Origin: Microvirga ossetica
GTDB taxonomy: Bacteria > Pseudomonadota > Alphaproteobacteria > Rhizobiales > Beijerinckiaceae
Direction of reading: 5' to 3'
Length of the DNA: 64,000 bases
Assembly: GCF_002741015.1 (NCBI RefSeq)
Contig: NZ_CP016617.1
Location: 682,001 to 746,000 of the forward strand
The first letter of the stretch is position 1; every line of letters starts with the position of its first letter. Both the position numbers and the translations under genes were made by a program. The notes under the pieces were generated by a model. The model saw only the letters and a list, made by a program, of their open reading frames with translations. It was not told the origin of the DNA and did not search any database. This document shows positions 54,998 to 63,713 of this stretch, piece by piece.

Positions 54998-55879
54998 ATG
55001 GCTGAACGGACGGTCTGGAAAGGCCACATCAAGCTGTCTCTCGTGTCCTGTGCGGTCGGCCTGTATCCCTCCACCTCGTCGGGAGGCAAGATCCGGTTCA
55101 ACACCCTCAACCGCAAAACCGGCAACCGGGTGAAACGCCAGTTCATCGACAGCGAGACGGAGGAAGTCGTCGAAAGCGAGGAGCAGGTGAAGGGCTATCT
55201 CGTCGGCAAGGGCAGTTATATCCAGGTCGAGGACGAAGAACTCGATGCCCTCAAGGTGGAAAGCACTCACACCATCGATATCGAGAGCTTCGTGCCACGC
55301 GATGAAGTCGACGAGCGCTTCCTTGATACGGCGTATTATATCGCTCCGACCGACAAAGTGTCGAACGAGGCATTCTGCGTCATTCGCGATGCCATCCGCG
55401 ACAAAGGTATGGCCGGGATCGCCCGCATTGTGCTGGCGCGGCGCGAGCGCATGATTCTGCTGGAGCCTCTCGATGAAGGGCTTGTCGGGACGACCCTTCA
55501 TGCAGCGGATGAGGTCCGCGATGAGGACAAGGTTTTCGATGAGATCAGTGAGGTGAAGTACCCCAAGGAGATGAAGGACCTCGCCGGCCACATCATCGAG
55601 AGCAAGGCGGCACACTTCGATCCCAAGCAATTTGACGATCGCTATGAAGAGGCTGTCGCCGAGTTGCTGAAGTCGAAGCAGGCGGGCAAGCCTCTGAAAG
55701 AGGAGGCGTCCGAGAAGCCGTCGAACGTGGTCAATCTCATGGACGCGCTTAAGCGCAGTGTTTCCGCCGAGAAGGATGGCTCCGCGGGCAAGAAGGCTGC
55801 TCCGGCGAAGAAGCCCGCAGCGAAATCGAAATCGGCGAAGAAGCCCGCACCCAAAACGAAGGCGCGCAAGGCTGGCTAA
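54998..55879 (+). CDS. ku: Non-homologous end joining protein Ku
   Basis: 293 aa. The Ku core runs from VWKGHIKLSLVSCAVGLYPSTSSGGKIRFNTLNRKTGNRVKRQ through YIQVEDEELDALKVESTHTIDIESFVPRDEVDERFLDTAYYIAP to KEMKDLAGHIIESKAAHFDPKQFDDRYEEAVAELLKSK. A lysine/alanine-rich tail (about 255-293) is typical of bacterial Ku and helps DNA binding and LigD recruitment. It binds broken DNA ends as a homodimer ring. ATG 54998 has GGGAG upstream. It is 34 bp before ligD in the same direction. Confidence 0.95.
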   Translation: MAERTVWKGHIKLSLVSCAVGLYPSTSSGGKIRFNTLNRKTGNRVKRQFIDSETEEVVESEEQVKGYLVGKGSYIQVEDEELDALKVESTHTIDIESFVPRDEVDERFLDTAYYIAPTDKVSNEAFCVIRDAIRDKGMAGIARIVLARRERMILLEPLDEGLVGTTLHAADEVRDEDKVFDEISEVKYPKEMKDLAGHIIESKAAHFDPKQFDDRYEEAVAELLKSKQAGKPLKEEASEKPSNVVNLMDALKRSVSAEKDGSAGKKAAPAKKPAAKSKSAKKPAPKTKARKAG

Positions 55880-55913
55880 GTCCCCGACAAGTTGTATTGC
55901 GTAGGAGTGTGCT

Positions 55914-58493
55914 ATGGTGGCGGGATCATCCAGTCTGAAAGCCAGGAGTGTCCGGTCCCGAGCCAAGCCTTCTACTAAACCAAAGGTCCCGGGTTCTCTT
56001 GCCACCTACCAGGCGAAACGGGACTTCTCCATCACGATCGAACCCAAGGCGAAGAGGGGCAAGTCTCAGGGTGACCGCTTCGTGGTTCAGAAGCATGATG
56101 CTCGCCGCCTGCACTATGACCTGCGGCTTGAGCTCGATGGCGTTCTCAAGAGTTGGGCAGTAACAAGAGGCCCGAGCCTGGTTCCAGGTGAGAAGCGCCT
56201 TTCGGTCCACACCGAGGACCACCCGCTGAAATACATCGACTTCGAAGGCGTCATTCCGGCTGGCCAATATGGCGGTGGGACCATGCTCGTCTGGGATCAG
56301 GGCTACTGGATCCCCGAAGGCGATCCCCGGGAAGACTATGCCCGTGGTCGACTGACCTTCATCCTCGAGGGCGAGCGTCTCAGAGGCAGGTGGCACCTCG
56401 TGCGGACGCGTGGCAAGCCGGGACAAAAGAACGAGCAATGGCTGTTGCTTAAGTCCGACGATGAGGCTGCCCGGACCACTGACGATCCAGGCATTCTGGA
56501 GGAGAAGACAACATCACTGAAGTCAGGTCGCACGATCGAGGAGCTTGCTGGGGAGGGCGAGATCCGCATCGACCACGCAGCGCGTGAGAAGGTGGCAAAA
56601 TCACGCGTTGGTAAAGCGCGACGGCTAACCAAGATCGGCGGAGCGAAGAAGGGCATTCTTCCAGCTTTTGTCGAGCCGGCCCTGGCAAAACTGGTTGAGA
56701 GCGCGCCAAGCGGCACCAACTGGCTGCACGAGATCAAGCTCGATGGCTACCGCATGCAGGCGCGCATCGATGGCGGCGAGGTGCAACTGTTGACGCGGAA
56801 GGGTCTGGACTGGACCGCGAAGTTCAAGCCAGTTGCGAATGCCCTGAAGGAGCTGAAGCTTCCGTCGGCTTTGCTCGACGGCGAGATCGTTGTCGAGGAT
56901 GAGGCCGGTGTCTCAAGCTTCTCGGCACTACAGCGGGAGTTGAAGGGCAAAGGCGAGCGCTTCGTCTACTATGTCTTCGACCTGCTCTATCTCGACGGCG
57001 AGGATATCAGGAAGGCCAACCTTTCAGACCGCAAGGCAGCATTACGGCTTCTGTTCGACGACTTGCCTCAGGGTGGTGTTGTTCGCTTCAGCGACCATAT
57101 CGAGGAGGATGGCGCGACGCTCGTCAGGCATGCCTGCCGCATGGGTCTGGAGGGGATCATCTCCAAGCGCGCCGATCGGCCCTACAGGTCGGGCCGCGGC
57201 GAGGATTGGGTCAAGTCGAAGTGCACTCAGCGCCAGGAACTGGTGATCGCCGGTTACTTGCCCTCGACCGCGAGCAGGAAGGCGGTAGGCTCACTGGTGA
57301 TGGGTGTCTATGAGGCTGGCAAGCTCGTCCCAGTCGGTCGCGTCGGCACCGGCTTCACCGCGGCGGTCGCCGGCTCTCTGTACAAAGCTCTCTCCTCAAT
57401 GGAGATCAAGGCGTCGCCCTTTGCCAGCAGGCTCCCTGCCGCTGCCAGTCGTGGAGTGAAGTGGGTCAGGCCGGAGCTGGTCGCGGAGGCGGAATTCCGC
57501 GGGTGGACGCATGACGGCATGGTCCGACTGGGCTCGTTCCAAGGCCTGCGCGAGGACAAGGCCCCCCGGGGGGTCGTGCGGGAGACGGCCGGGGAAGCTC
57601 CTCCCGCCGCAAACCCCGGGGCCACAATCCTTGAGCAAGCCCATCTCACCCACCCCGACCGGATCCTGTGGGAAGACGAGGGCATCACCAAGCTCGGGCT
57701 CGCTCAGTTCTATACGGAGATTGCCGATTGGATCCTGCCTCAGATCGTGAACCGGCCTTTGTCGCTCCTGCGTTGCCCAGGCGGCTCGCAGAAGGAGTGC
57801 TTTTTCCAGAAACACGCTTGGGCGGGCCTCGATGAGGATCTGATCCAGCGGATCCGCGTGGGCGATGACGAGGCAGTGGCGATTCGAGACCTCGGTGGTC
57901 TTCTCGCCCTCGTGCAAGCCGGCGTTCTCGAGATCCATCCATGGGGCTCCACGCTGAAGAATCCGGAGAAGCCCGATCGCCTCGTCTTTGACCTCGATCC
58001 TGGAGAGGGCGTCAGCTGGGACGCTGTGGTTCAGGGTGCGACCGATGTGCGCGACTATCTCGAGGGCCTCAATCTTGTGAGTTTCGTCAAGACATCCGGC
58101 GGCAAGGGCCTGCATGTTGTCGTTCCACTCCGCCCGAAGGCGTCATGGGACGAGGCCAAGGCCTTCGCGGCAGGTGTCGCGTCGGCCATGACCAAGGCGA
58201 GCTCCGCCCTCTACACGAACACAATGGCGAAACGCGCGAGGACGGGCCGGATCTTCATCGACTACCTTCGCAACGGGCGGGGTGCGACGGCTGTGGCGGC
58301 CTATTCGACGCGAGCTCGGGCTGGGGCTTCGGTGTCAACGCCACTCGCCTGGAAGGAACTGCCGACGATCCGCAGTGGCAACCAGTATCGGATCAGCAAT
58401 CTGGCGGCGCGGCTATCACATCTTCAAGACGACCCTTGGTCCGATTTCGGAAACGTCGACCAAGTGATTCCGAAAGGGACGAGACCGCGGTAA
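55914..58493 (+). CDS. ligD: ATP-dependent DNA ligase LigD (nuclease-ligase-polymerase)
   Basis: 859 aa with all three domains. The 3'-phosphoesterase domain (about 35-200: RFVVQKHDARRLHYDLRLELDGVLKSWAVTRGPS) is followed by the ligase with active-site Lys in HEIKLDGYRMQARI (about 275-560), then the primase-polymerase domain (about 580-859: LTHPDRILWEDEGITKLGLAQFY, LVFDLDPGEGVSWDAV, FVKTSGGKGLHVVVPL). It seals double-strand breaks held by Ku. ATG 55914 follows TAGGAG. The domain order PE-Lig-Pol is the usual rhizobial one. No frame damage. Confidence 0.95.
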   Translation: MVAGSSSLKARSVRSRAKPSTKPKVPGSLATYQAKRDFSITIEPKAKRGKSQGDRFVVQKHDARRLHYDLRLELDGVLKSWAVTRGPSLVPGEKRLSVHTEDHPLKYIDFEGVIPAGQYGGGTMLVWDQGYWIPEGDPREDYARGRLTFILEGERLRGRWHLVRTRGKPGQKNEQWLLLKSDDEAARTTDDPGILEEKTTSLKSGRTIEELAGEGEIRIDHAAREKVAKSRVGKARRLTKIGGAKKGILPAFVEPALAKLVESAPSGTNWLHEIKLDGYRMQARIDGGEVQLLTRKGLDWTAKFKPVANALKELKLPSALLDGEIVVEDEAGVSSFSALQRELKGKGERFVYYVFDLLYLDGEDIRKANLSDRKAALRLLFDDLPQGGVVRFSDHIEEDGATLVRHACRMGLEGIISKRADRPYRSGRGEDWVKSKCTQRQELVIAGYLPSTASRKAVGSLVMGVYEAGKLVPVGRVGTGFTAAVAGSLYKALSSMEIKASPFASRLPAAASRGVKWVRPELVAEAEFRGWTHDGMVRLGSFQGLREDKAPRGVVRETAGEAPPAANPGATILEQAHLTHPDRILWEDEGITKLGLAQFYTEIADWILPQIVNRPLSLLRCPGGSQKECFFQKHAWAGLDEDLIQRIRVGDDEAVAIRDLGGLLALVQAGVLEIHPWGSTLKNPEKPDRLVFDLDPGEGVSWDAVVQGATDVRDYLEGLNLVSFVKTSGGKGLHVVVPLRPKASWDEAKAFAAGVASAMTKASSALYTNTMAKRARTGRIFIDYLRNGRGATAVAAYSTRARAGASVSTPLAWKELPTIRSGNQYRISNLAARLSHLQDDPWSDFGNVDQVIPKGTRPR

Positions 58494-58957
58494 TCTTGAT
58501 CCTCCACTGATCTCAAGGTTTATATGAACGGCACTGCGAAAGAGACCTGATGTGGCAGGTATAACTGGCTCTGGAGAGGACGTGTCATTCTACCCCAAGT
58601 TGGGGAGACTTTGGGTAGATACCGCAAATCCGGGTGTAGTACCACTCACAGGTTGAAGGCGGGGAACTGAAGTTTGGGAACAAAGCCGGCGAGTACATCA
58701 ACGAGGCCGGACTTTGGCACCGGCTTTGATCTGAGATTGACTACCCACAGTTCTTTTTAGACCAAATCAACAACCAATTTTAATAGCCGAGCTTGAAGAA
58801 CGGCAATCATGGACTCTATTCTGTTCCAGTCGACTTAATTCGGCGACCTATCCGGACAGCGTGCAGAGCATGCAGAGCGTCTTACTGCCCTTCCTCCTTC
58901 AATAGTTAGCCTGAGCCGATGTAAGTGCATCGGGGCAGGAGTTCAGGAGTCCTTCTT
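58494..58957. other. Intergenic region, no gene seen
   Basis: 464 bp, more AT-rich than its neighbours between 58740 and 58860. Only short ORFs without ribosome sites. No hairpin with T tract was recognised after ligD. Confidence 0.45.
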
Positions 58958-59431
58958 TTGGCGACGCTGAAGCAATTCGAAGAAGCGCTGCGCACCCAAG
59001 GCATGAACATGGCCCTGGCCATCCTGGAGAAGATGCGCAAGGAGGAGAAGAAGACGCGTTCAATTGCCCCGGCCCGTCGGGTGTCCGGGCGCAAGATGAC
59101 GCCGGAACTCGCCCGCAAAGTCCTCGAGCTTCACAACACCACTGACATGACCCAGCAGGAGATTGCTTTCCAGCTTGGGGTTAACCAGGGGCGCGTGAAC
59201 GAAGTCATTCGCCGAGGGAAATGGTTGACCGAAAACCCGAATTCCGAAGAAGCGCAAGCACGAGACAAGGCGAAAGCCCGAATGAAGCGAATGAAGTCTG
59301 AGGATACGCCTATCCCTCGCAAGCAGCCGGTTGCAAAAGGTGTTGAGGAGAGGCCCAAAACGCCGAAGACGAAGCCGGCCAATTCGGCACAGTTGTCGAT
59401 CGACGACTTCCTCAATGTTTCGAGCGATTGA
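58958..59431 (+). CDS. HTH domain protein, hypothetical
   Basis: 157 aa from TTG 58958 with AGGAG upstream; GTG 58925 and ATG 59003 are alternatives. The central part ELARKVLELHNTTDMTQQEIAFQLGVNQGRVNEVIRRGKW is a helix-turn-helix of the sigma-70/resolvase type. It is followed by a basic, disordered tail (about 100-145) and a C-terminal LSIDDFLNV that resembles a protein-binding peptide. It converges on the Mrr-like nuclease gene, 13 bp away. Probably a DNA-binding protein; target unknown. Confidence 0.7.
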   Translation: MATLKQFEEALRTQGMNMALAILEKMRKEEKKTRSIAPARRVSGRKMTPELARKVLELHNTTDMTQQEIAFQLGVNQGRVNEVIRRGKWLTENPNSEEAQARDKAKARMKRMKSEDTPIPRKQPVAKGVEERPKTPKTKPANSAQLSIDDFLNVSSD

Positions 59432-59444
59432 ATGGAATCGTATG

Positions 59445-60236
59445 TCAGTGGGGCTTGGCCCCGCTGCTTACGATCAGGTCAAGCCGCGGCAGATCTGTGT
59501 GGTGCATCAACAGCACGCCGTTCTTATGCGCGAGTTGGTGAGCTGATTTGGTGAAGACCGAATTGGTCACCACCACCGCGTAAGGCGCATCCTGAAAGGC
59601 AGCGGCCGCATAGGCCTCCTGCACCGCCTTGTTGCCGACGGTGCCGTTGTAGAATTTGCACTGGATCACAACGCGTCTGTCGTCCTTCTCTGCGATGATG
59701 TCAGCGCCCTGGTCGCCTGATCCGGGAGTAAGCGCAGCATGCCATCCTGCCTCCTGTAGGACATTCCGGCAGTAGAGTTCAAATTCCCTGCCAGTCATTG
59801 CATCATCGAGTTCGACCGCTGGCTCAGCCGGCTGATATCGGTCAATGATCCGGTTGATCCGTATCCTGAGGCGGCTCAGGTGCCTCTTGGGGTCCTTGGC
59901 GAACAGATGGTCGATCTTTCTGCGCTGAAACTCCGGCAGGAGCGTCTTTTTGATGAAGGTGGAGAGGTGCTTGTCCCAGGCGTCTTCTGACACGTTCCCA
60001 TATTCGTCTGGCGACAGCATATGGGCACGTTTCGTGGCCAGCGTCCGGACATGCTTCAGGGCCGCCCGCTCGGTCAGATCCACGATCAACAGATGGGAAT
60101 GGACCTTCGTCAGGCGCAAGAAGATCAGAATTCCCAACATTGACCACCCAGCAACGGGCTGGAGATACAATCCGATGAGGAACGCTGCGATCAGTGCGAG
60201 GCTGAAGCCCTTATGTCTCCAGAGGTACCGAAACAT
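59445..60236 (-). CDS. Membrane-anchored Mrr-like restriction endonuclease
   Basis: 263 aa. Two N-terminal membrane segments (GFSLALIAAFLIGLYLQPVAGWSMLGILIFLRL, about 8-42) are followed by a charged helical linker and a C-terminal PD-(D/E)XK domain of the Mrr_cat type. Its catalytic region is MTGREFELYCRNVLQEAGW...GSGDQGADIIAEKDDRRVVIQCKFYNGTVGNKAVQEAYAAAAF (E, D and QCK residues). Mrr relatives cut modified DNA, and many membrane-anchored members are of unknown target. A phage-defence or DNA-turnover role is plausible. Confidence 0.82.
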   Translation of the reverse strand: MFRYLWRHKGFSLALIAAFLIGLYLQPVAGWSMLGILIFLRLTKVHSHLLIVDLTERAALKHVRTLATKRAHMLSPDEYGNVSEDAWDKHLSTFIKKTLLPEFQRRKIDHLFAKDPKRHLSRLRIRINRIIDRYQPAEPAVELDDAMTGREFELYCRNVLQEAGWHAALTPGSGDQGADIIAEKDDRRVVIQCKFYNGTVGNKAVQEAYAAAAFQDAPYAVVVTNSVFTKSAHQLAHKNGVLLMHHTDLPRLDLIVSSGAKPH

Positions 60237-60806
60237 GCCCTTTTCCCGCGGCGAGCGGCAATCGTTGATATGACTGATCGTCCTCTCGATAGCTGAGTGG
60301 AGTTACCATAGGCTTCGCAAAGAAATAACCAGGCGGGAACTCACAGGAATATTTCGGCCGCTACTGTTTTGTGATCCGGGTCCAGTCGAGAAGTTGACCG
60401 GCGAACTCCTGGAGTTCTTTTGCAGTCCTGGTCTCGTCTCACTGGTTGACTCGGCAGCACACTTTTCGTGACCCTCAAGGCGAGCACCACAAATATTAAT
60501 GGTAAGATCGCTGCTGATGCGTAGTCTTTGAAGCCTAAACACTGAGAATCGTAGAGAAGAACGTCGGAGGGTGCATCGACGCGTCGGCTCGATAACTCAG
60601 GGCGTGGAATCAAGGACATAACGCCAAGCCGCTTGGAACCAGCCCTTTACTTGCGAATTGATTCGGCTTTTTGCGCTAAATGATTCTGCCTAAACGAGTT
60701 TTCCAACGGAGAATCCATCTATTGTGAATGGATTCTTGACGTCCGACTCCACAGCCACCTCAGAATCGGGCAAGGCTCGTAACGTTACGAGCTAAATGGG
60801 TGTGAG
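60237..60806. other. Regulatory/intergenic region upstream of the replicon genes
   Basis: 570 bp without a gene that I can support, and more AT-rich than its surroundings. It contains a perfect 9-bp inverted repeat AGAATCCAT/ATGGATTCT with a 9-nt loop at 60710-60736 and an 18-bp palindrome at 60775-60792. These sites precede the ribbon-helix-helix gene and may be operators or a centromere-like site. Confidence 0.5.
60775..60792. promoter_or_regulatory. Perfect 18-bp palindrome, probable operator
   Basis: GCTCGTAACGTTACGAGC, fully self-complementary, ending 14 bp before the ATG of the ribbon-helix-helix gene. This is a typical position for an autoregulatory operator. A partition (parS-type) site is the alternative. 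Confidence 0.65.
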
Positions 60807-61016
60807 ATGCCGGACCCCTTGACCCGCCAACGCGTCCAACGTCTCCGTCAAGCCCGCAAGGAACGGGGCTTTCGGGAGACGAACGTATGGCTGACTAAGG
60901 AGGTCGATCAACAAATAGATGATGCTGTTGCAAGAGGGCGCTTTCCCTCTCGCCGCGTCGCGATCACCCATGCCCTCGCAACATTCTTCGAACAGGAGAA
61001 GAGCACAGTGACTTAA
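60807..61016 (+). CDS. Ribbon-helix-helix (CopG-like) DNA-binding protein
   Basis: 69 aa. After a basic N-terminus (LTRQRVQRLRQARKERGF) the beta strand RETNVWLTKEV and two helices (DQQIDDAVARGRFPS and RRVAITHALATFFEQE) form an RHH fold. Such proteins repress copy number or toxin genes on plasmids. It lies directly upstream of the antisense RNA and repC, with a palindrome before it, so a role as copy-number or partition regulator is likely (inference). ATG 60807 chosen. Confidence 0.72.
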   Translation: MPDPLTRQRVQRLRQARKERGFRETNVWLTKEVDQQIDDAVARGRFPSRRVAITHALATFFEQEKSTVT

Positions 61017-61023
61017 CCTAGGC

Positions 61024-61103
61024 AAAGCAAAAGGCCCACGAAGCTGGAAACTTCGAGGGCCTTTGGAGACCCACCGCGGGGTGGGCATAGAGAATGTTTC
61101 GCA
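61024..61103 (-). ncRNA. Candidate counter-transcribed RNA (ctRNA) regulating repC
   Basis: On the minus strand a promoter TTGACA (61138-61133), 17-bp spacer and GCATAA (61115-61110) would start an RNA near 61103. The RNA would contain a stem CCCACC/GGTGGG and end at a rho-independent terminator. The terminator stem GGCCC-x-CGAAG/CTTCG-x-GGGCC lies within 61030-61064, with TTTTGC-TTT after it. The RNA, about 80 nt, is antisense to the repC leader, exactly where repABC plasmids encode their incompatibility ctRNA. Confidence 0.7.
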
Positions 61104-61190
61104 CCGTTCTTATGCCATCCCGACAAGCTGCGTGTCAAGAGCATCGGTTTCGGTGAACGCTCCCGCTTTGCCCTCAACACGGAGGGTACG

Positions 61191-62339
61191 ATGCAGCTTG
61201 CATCGTCAGGAGGCCGGCGGCTGAGACATGCCGCTCTGGCCGCGAGGAAGCTTGCGCTCGAAGCCGGGCGCACGGTGACGCGAAAAGAACTATCTGCGGC
61301 AGCCCGGGATGCCGGCAAGGCCCTCGACCTGAGGCCGGCCCAGCGCGCGGTGCTGTCCGAACTCGTCGCCTGCTGGGGTGAGCAGGAATGGGAGCGGCTG
61401 CTGGTGTGGCCGTCGAACGACTATCTCATGAGCCGCACGGGCCTGACCGAGCGGGCGATCCGGCGCATCCTGCGCCAGCTCGTCGATCTGCAGCTGCTCG
61501 CGCCCAAGGACTCGCCCAACGGCAAGCGCTACGCCGTCAAGGACCTGGCCGGGCAGGTGGTCGACGCCTTCGGCTTCGACCTGACCCCGGTTTATGCCCG
61601 GCGCGGCGACTGGGCGGTGATGCTCCTGGAGCAGAAGCAGCTGCGCGAGGTCCGCAAGCGGGCGTTTGACGAGGTCACCATCTGCCGGCGGGCGACGGAA
61701 GAGGCCCTGAATGCGCTGGCGGAGCATTTCCCGGCCATCGACCGCAGTGAGCTCGAGGACCGGCTAAAGACCCTTCAGGCCCGGACGCCGACCCGCTCGC
61801 AGATCACCTTGCCGGCTGATCTTTTGGACGCCTGGCAGCTGTTGAGAACTGCTACGGAAGAGACCTTTTATGAAGCGGGCAATGCCGGACTCGGAGTCCG
61901 CCACTTAGAAACAAACAACGATCCTCCTAGTGAGACTTGTAACAAGAGCTTTCCAAAGAAAGCTGAGGCGGTTCGTCAAACCGAACAACCACCGGAGCAC
62001 CTATCACCGGAATTGATCCTTGAGGCCTGCCCCACCCTCAGCGATTACCCCGAACCGATTGAGGATGTGTCCGATATTGTGGCGGCTGGGCGCTATCTGC
62101 GAGGCTCGCTGGGGGCGAACGAGAGTGCCTGGAACGAGGCGGTGGCCGAGATCGGCCTGGTGCGGGCCGCGGTGACGGTGATCTACGTGCTGCAGCTCTA
62201 CGACGACGATGTCTCGAGCGGCGAGGGCCGGATCAAGAACCCGGGCGGTTATTTCCGCGCTATGGCGCGCCTGGTCAAAGCCGGCCGGATCGACCTTAGT
62301 GTCGAACTCCTCGCCATGCGGAGGCGTCGAATGTCATGA
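61191..62339 (+). CDS. repC: Plasmid replication initiator RepC
   Basis: 382 aa. The winged-helix initiator domain contains DLRPAQRAVLSELVACWGEQEWERLLVWPSNDYLMSRTGLTERAIRRILRQLVDLQLLAPKDSPNGKRYAVKDLAGQVVDAFGFDLTPVYAR, the RepC signature. A variable linker (about 210-290) and a C-terminal domain (YLRGSLGANESAWNEAVAEIGLVRAAVTVIYVLQLYDDDVSSGEGRIKNPGGYFRAMARL) follow. ATG 61191 has GGAGGG upstream. RepC of repABC replicons starts replication within its own gene. No repA/repB is in the window upstream, so this is a repC-only arrangement or repAB has been lost. Indicates that the window is plasmid-borne. Confidence 0.88.
   Translation: MQLASSGGRRLRHAALAARKLALEAGRTVTRKELSAAARDAGKALDLRPAQRAVLSELVACWGEQEWERLLVWPSNDYLMSRTGLTERAIRRILRQLVDLQLLAPKDSPNGKRYAVKDLAGQVVDAFGFDLTPVYARRGDWAVMLLEQKQLREVRKRAFDEVTICRRATEEALNALAEHFPAIDRSELEDRLKTLQARTPTRSQITLPADLLDAWQLLRTATEETFYEAGNAGLGVRHLETNNDPPSETCNKSFPKKAEAVRQTEQPPEHLSPELILEACPTLSDYPEPIEDVSDIVAAGRYLRGSLGANESAWNEAVAEIGLVRAAVTVIYVLQLYDDDVSSGEGRIKNPGGYFRAMARLVKAGRIDLSVELLAMRRRRMS
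61840..62020. other. AT-rich segment inside repC, candidate oriV
   Basis: The stretch encoding the variable linker of RepC is visibly AT-richer than the flanking coding DNA (for example TTTTATGAAG and AACAAACAACG). In repABC plasmids the origin lies in this same AT-rich part of repC. Assignment by position and composition only. Confidence 0.5.
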
Positions 62340-62466
62340 GGGGAGAGGGATCATGCGCGCTCCGACAACTGGCTTGTCAGCGTGTTGAGTTTCTGGTGGG
62401 CAGGATTGGATGTTCAGTTCGCTCATCACAGCGTAGGCCTGCGACGGAGAACGAAGAGGCAAAAGC

Positions 62467-62715
62467 ATGGTGTTGATTTCAACCGTCGTGGGCGGGCTCA
62501 TCCTCTACGTGATCTTCGAACGGTACCTGAAGAAGGCACTGCTTCGGACCCAAGTCCAGCACAAATCCATTGAGACGGGCACCCTGATCACCGCCATTGT
62601 TGCAATTGTCCTGGCGGCCGGGAGCTTGGCCTACACACTGACGTCGATCGGTGCTCTTGAGGAGCGCGTCATGCGGCTCGAAAAGGCCGCGCGGAACCTC
62701 CCTCAGGGGAGATAG
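62467..62715 (+). CDS. Small membrane protein, hypothetical
   Basis: 82 aa. Two hydrophobic segments (ISTVVGGLILYVIFERYL and TLITAIVAIVLAAGSLAYTLTSI) and a short C-terminal coiled coil (LEERVMRLEKAARNL). ATG 62467. Downstream of repC on the same strand but separated by 127 bp. No family recognised. Confidence 0.55.
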   Translation: MVLISTVVGGLILYVIFERYLKKALLRTQVQHKSIETGTLITAIVAIVLAAGSLAYTLTSIGALEERVMRLEKAARNLPQGR

Positions 62716-63119
62716 AAACGGCCTGGATGAGCGATTAAGGCCTGTAGGTTGCTACGCTGACATTTCGATGGCTGGATGCATCACTATTGTGAATCATTGC
62801 GACCGAACAGATTCAGGATCTTGATGAATGTGGCCGCATTGGCCAGCCTAGTCAAAAGCGGGTCGAGCTTTATGAAATCTAGTTAAAGGCAATGGAGGCG
62901 CTTGAGAGATGACTCCAGCGAAAGCGGCGACGAGGCTATCTGCTCAGGGGCGGGTACGACAAAGGAGTCCAGGAAACTTGGATTGGTCGCAGCGCAGGAT
63001 CCTGAACAACTCGTCAGTGACTGTGGGAATGCTGCCCTCGATCTATGCTACAGTGTGATCAGAGCTTCAACAAGGCACGCGGTTGATCGGATCAAACGGG
63101 CGCTGAGAGGATGACCTGA
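62716..63119. other. Intergenic region, no clear gene
   Basis: 404 bp. A 70-codon plus-strand frame (62902-63114) is present but has weak start signals and no motif; I do not support it as a gene. Confidence 0.4.
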
Positions 63120-63437
63120 ATGGACGAGAGTTTCTCGCCGACCATTTTCCTTTATGGCATGGCTCTCGTGTTCGCTGTGGGAAAGGCGTTCACGCTGACG
63201 ATCTGGCGAACCCTTCCTAAACCCAGACCAGGGCTAAAGCACGAGATGCTGCAGGCATGGAAGAAGCGCAGGTTCCAGAAACAAGCCGCTAAGAACGCAG
63301 TCGAGCATCCTCGAAGCGAGTGGACGGCGGACAATCCCTTGTCGAGCACGAACGAGGCGACGGGTGAGCCGCACGCTGCAGCACCACCTCCAGAAAAGGA
63401 GGCCATGCTACAACCGAGGCCCAACGCACATTTCTGA
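63120..63437 (+). CDS. Hypothetical protein with N-terminal hydrophobic segment
   Basis: 105 aa from ATG 63120, after GAGAGGATG. Residues about 7-30 (PTIFLYGMALVFAVGKAFTLTIW) could be a membrane anchor. They are followed by a basic stretch (KHEMLQAWKKRRFQKQAAKNA) and a Pro/Ala-rich tail. No domain recognised; moderate support only. Confidence 0.42.
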   Translation: MDESFSPTIFLYGMALVFAVGKAFTLTIWRTLPKPRPGLKHEMLQAWKKRRFQKQAAKNAVEHPRSEWTADNPLSSTNEATGEPHAAAPPPEKEAMLQPRPNAHF

Positions 63438-63713
63438 AAAGTAGCTTTGCAGGTTCCAGGCAATTCAAACTCACTGGGTTGATCGGTACTTGCAGCTTCG
63501 GCCAGGTTCTCAAGCAGGTTGTTTGGCAGCCGACGCTACCGTTCGATCGCCACTTCCGCTGGCTTGGTGAGACAACGTCTCGTACTTGGCGGTGCGGTCA
63601 GGGTCATCAGTAGTGGCGTGACACTAAGTGAGAAACGTCGCCGGAGTTCCAGGCCGACGTGCCTTTCAGAGCATACCCATTCGAATCAGGATGCGGCGCG
63701 TTCCTACACGTGG

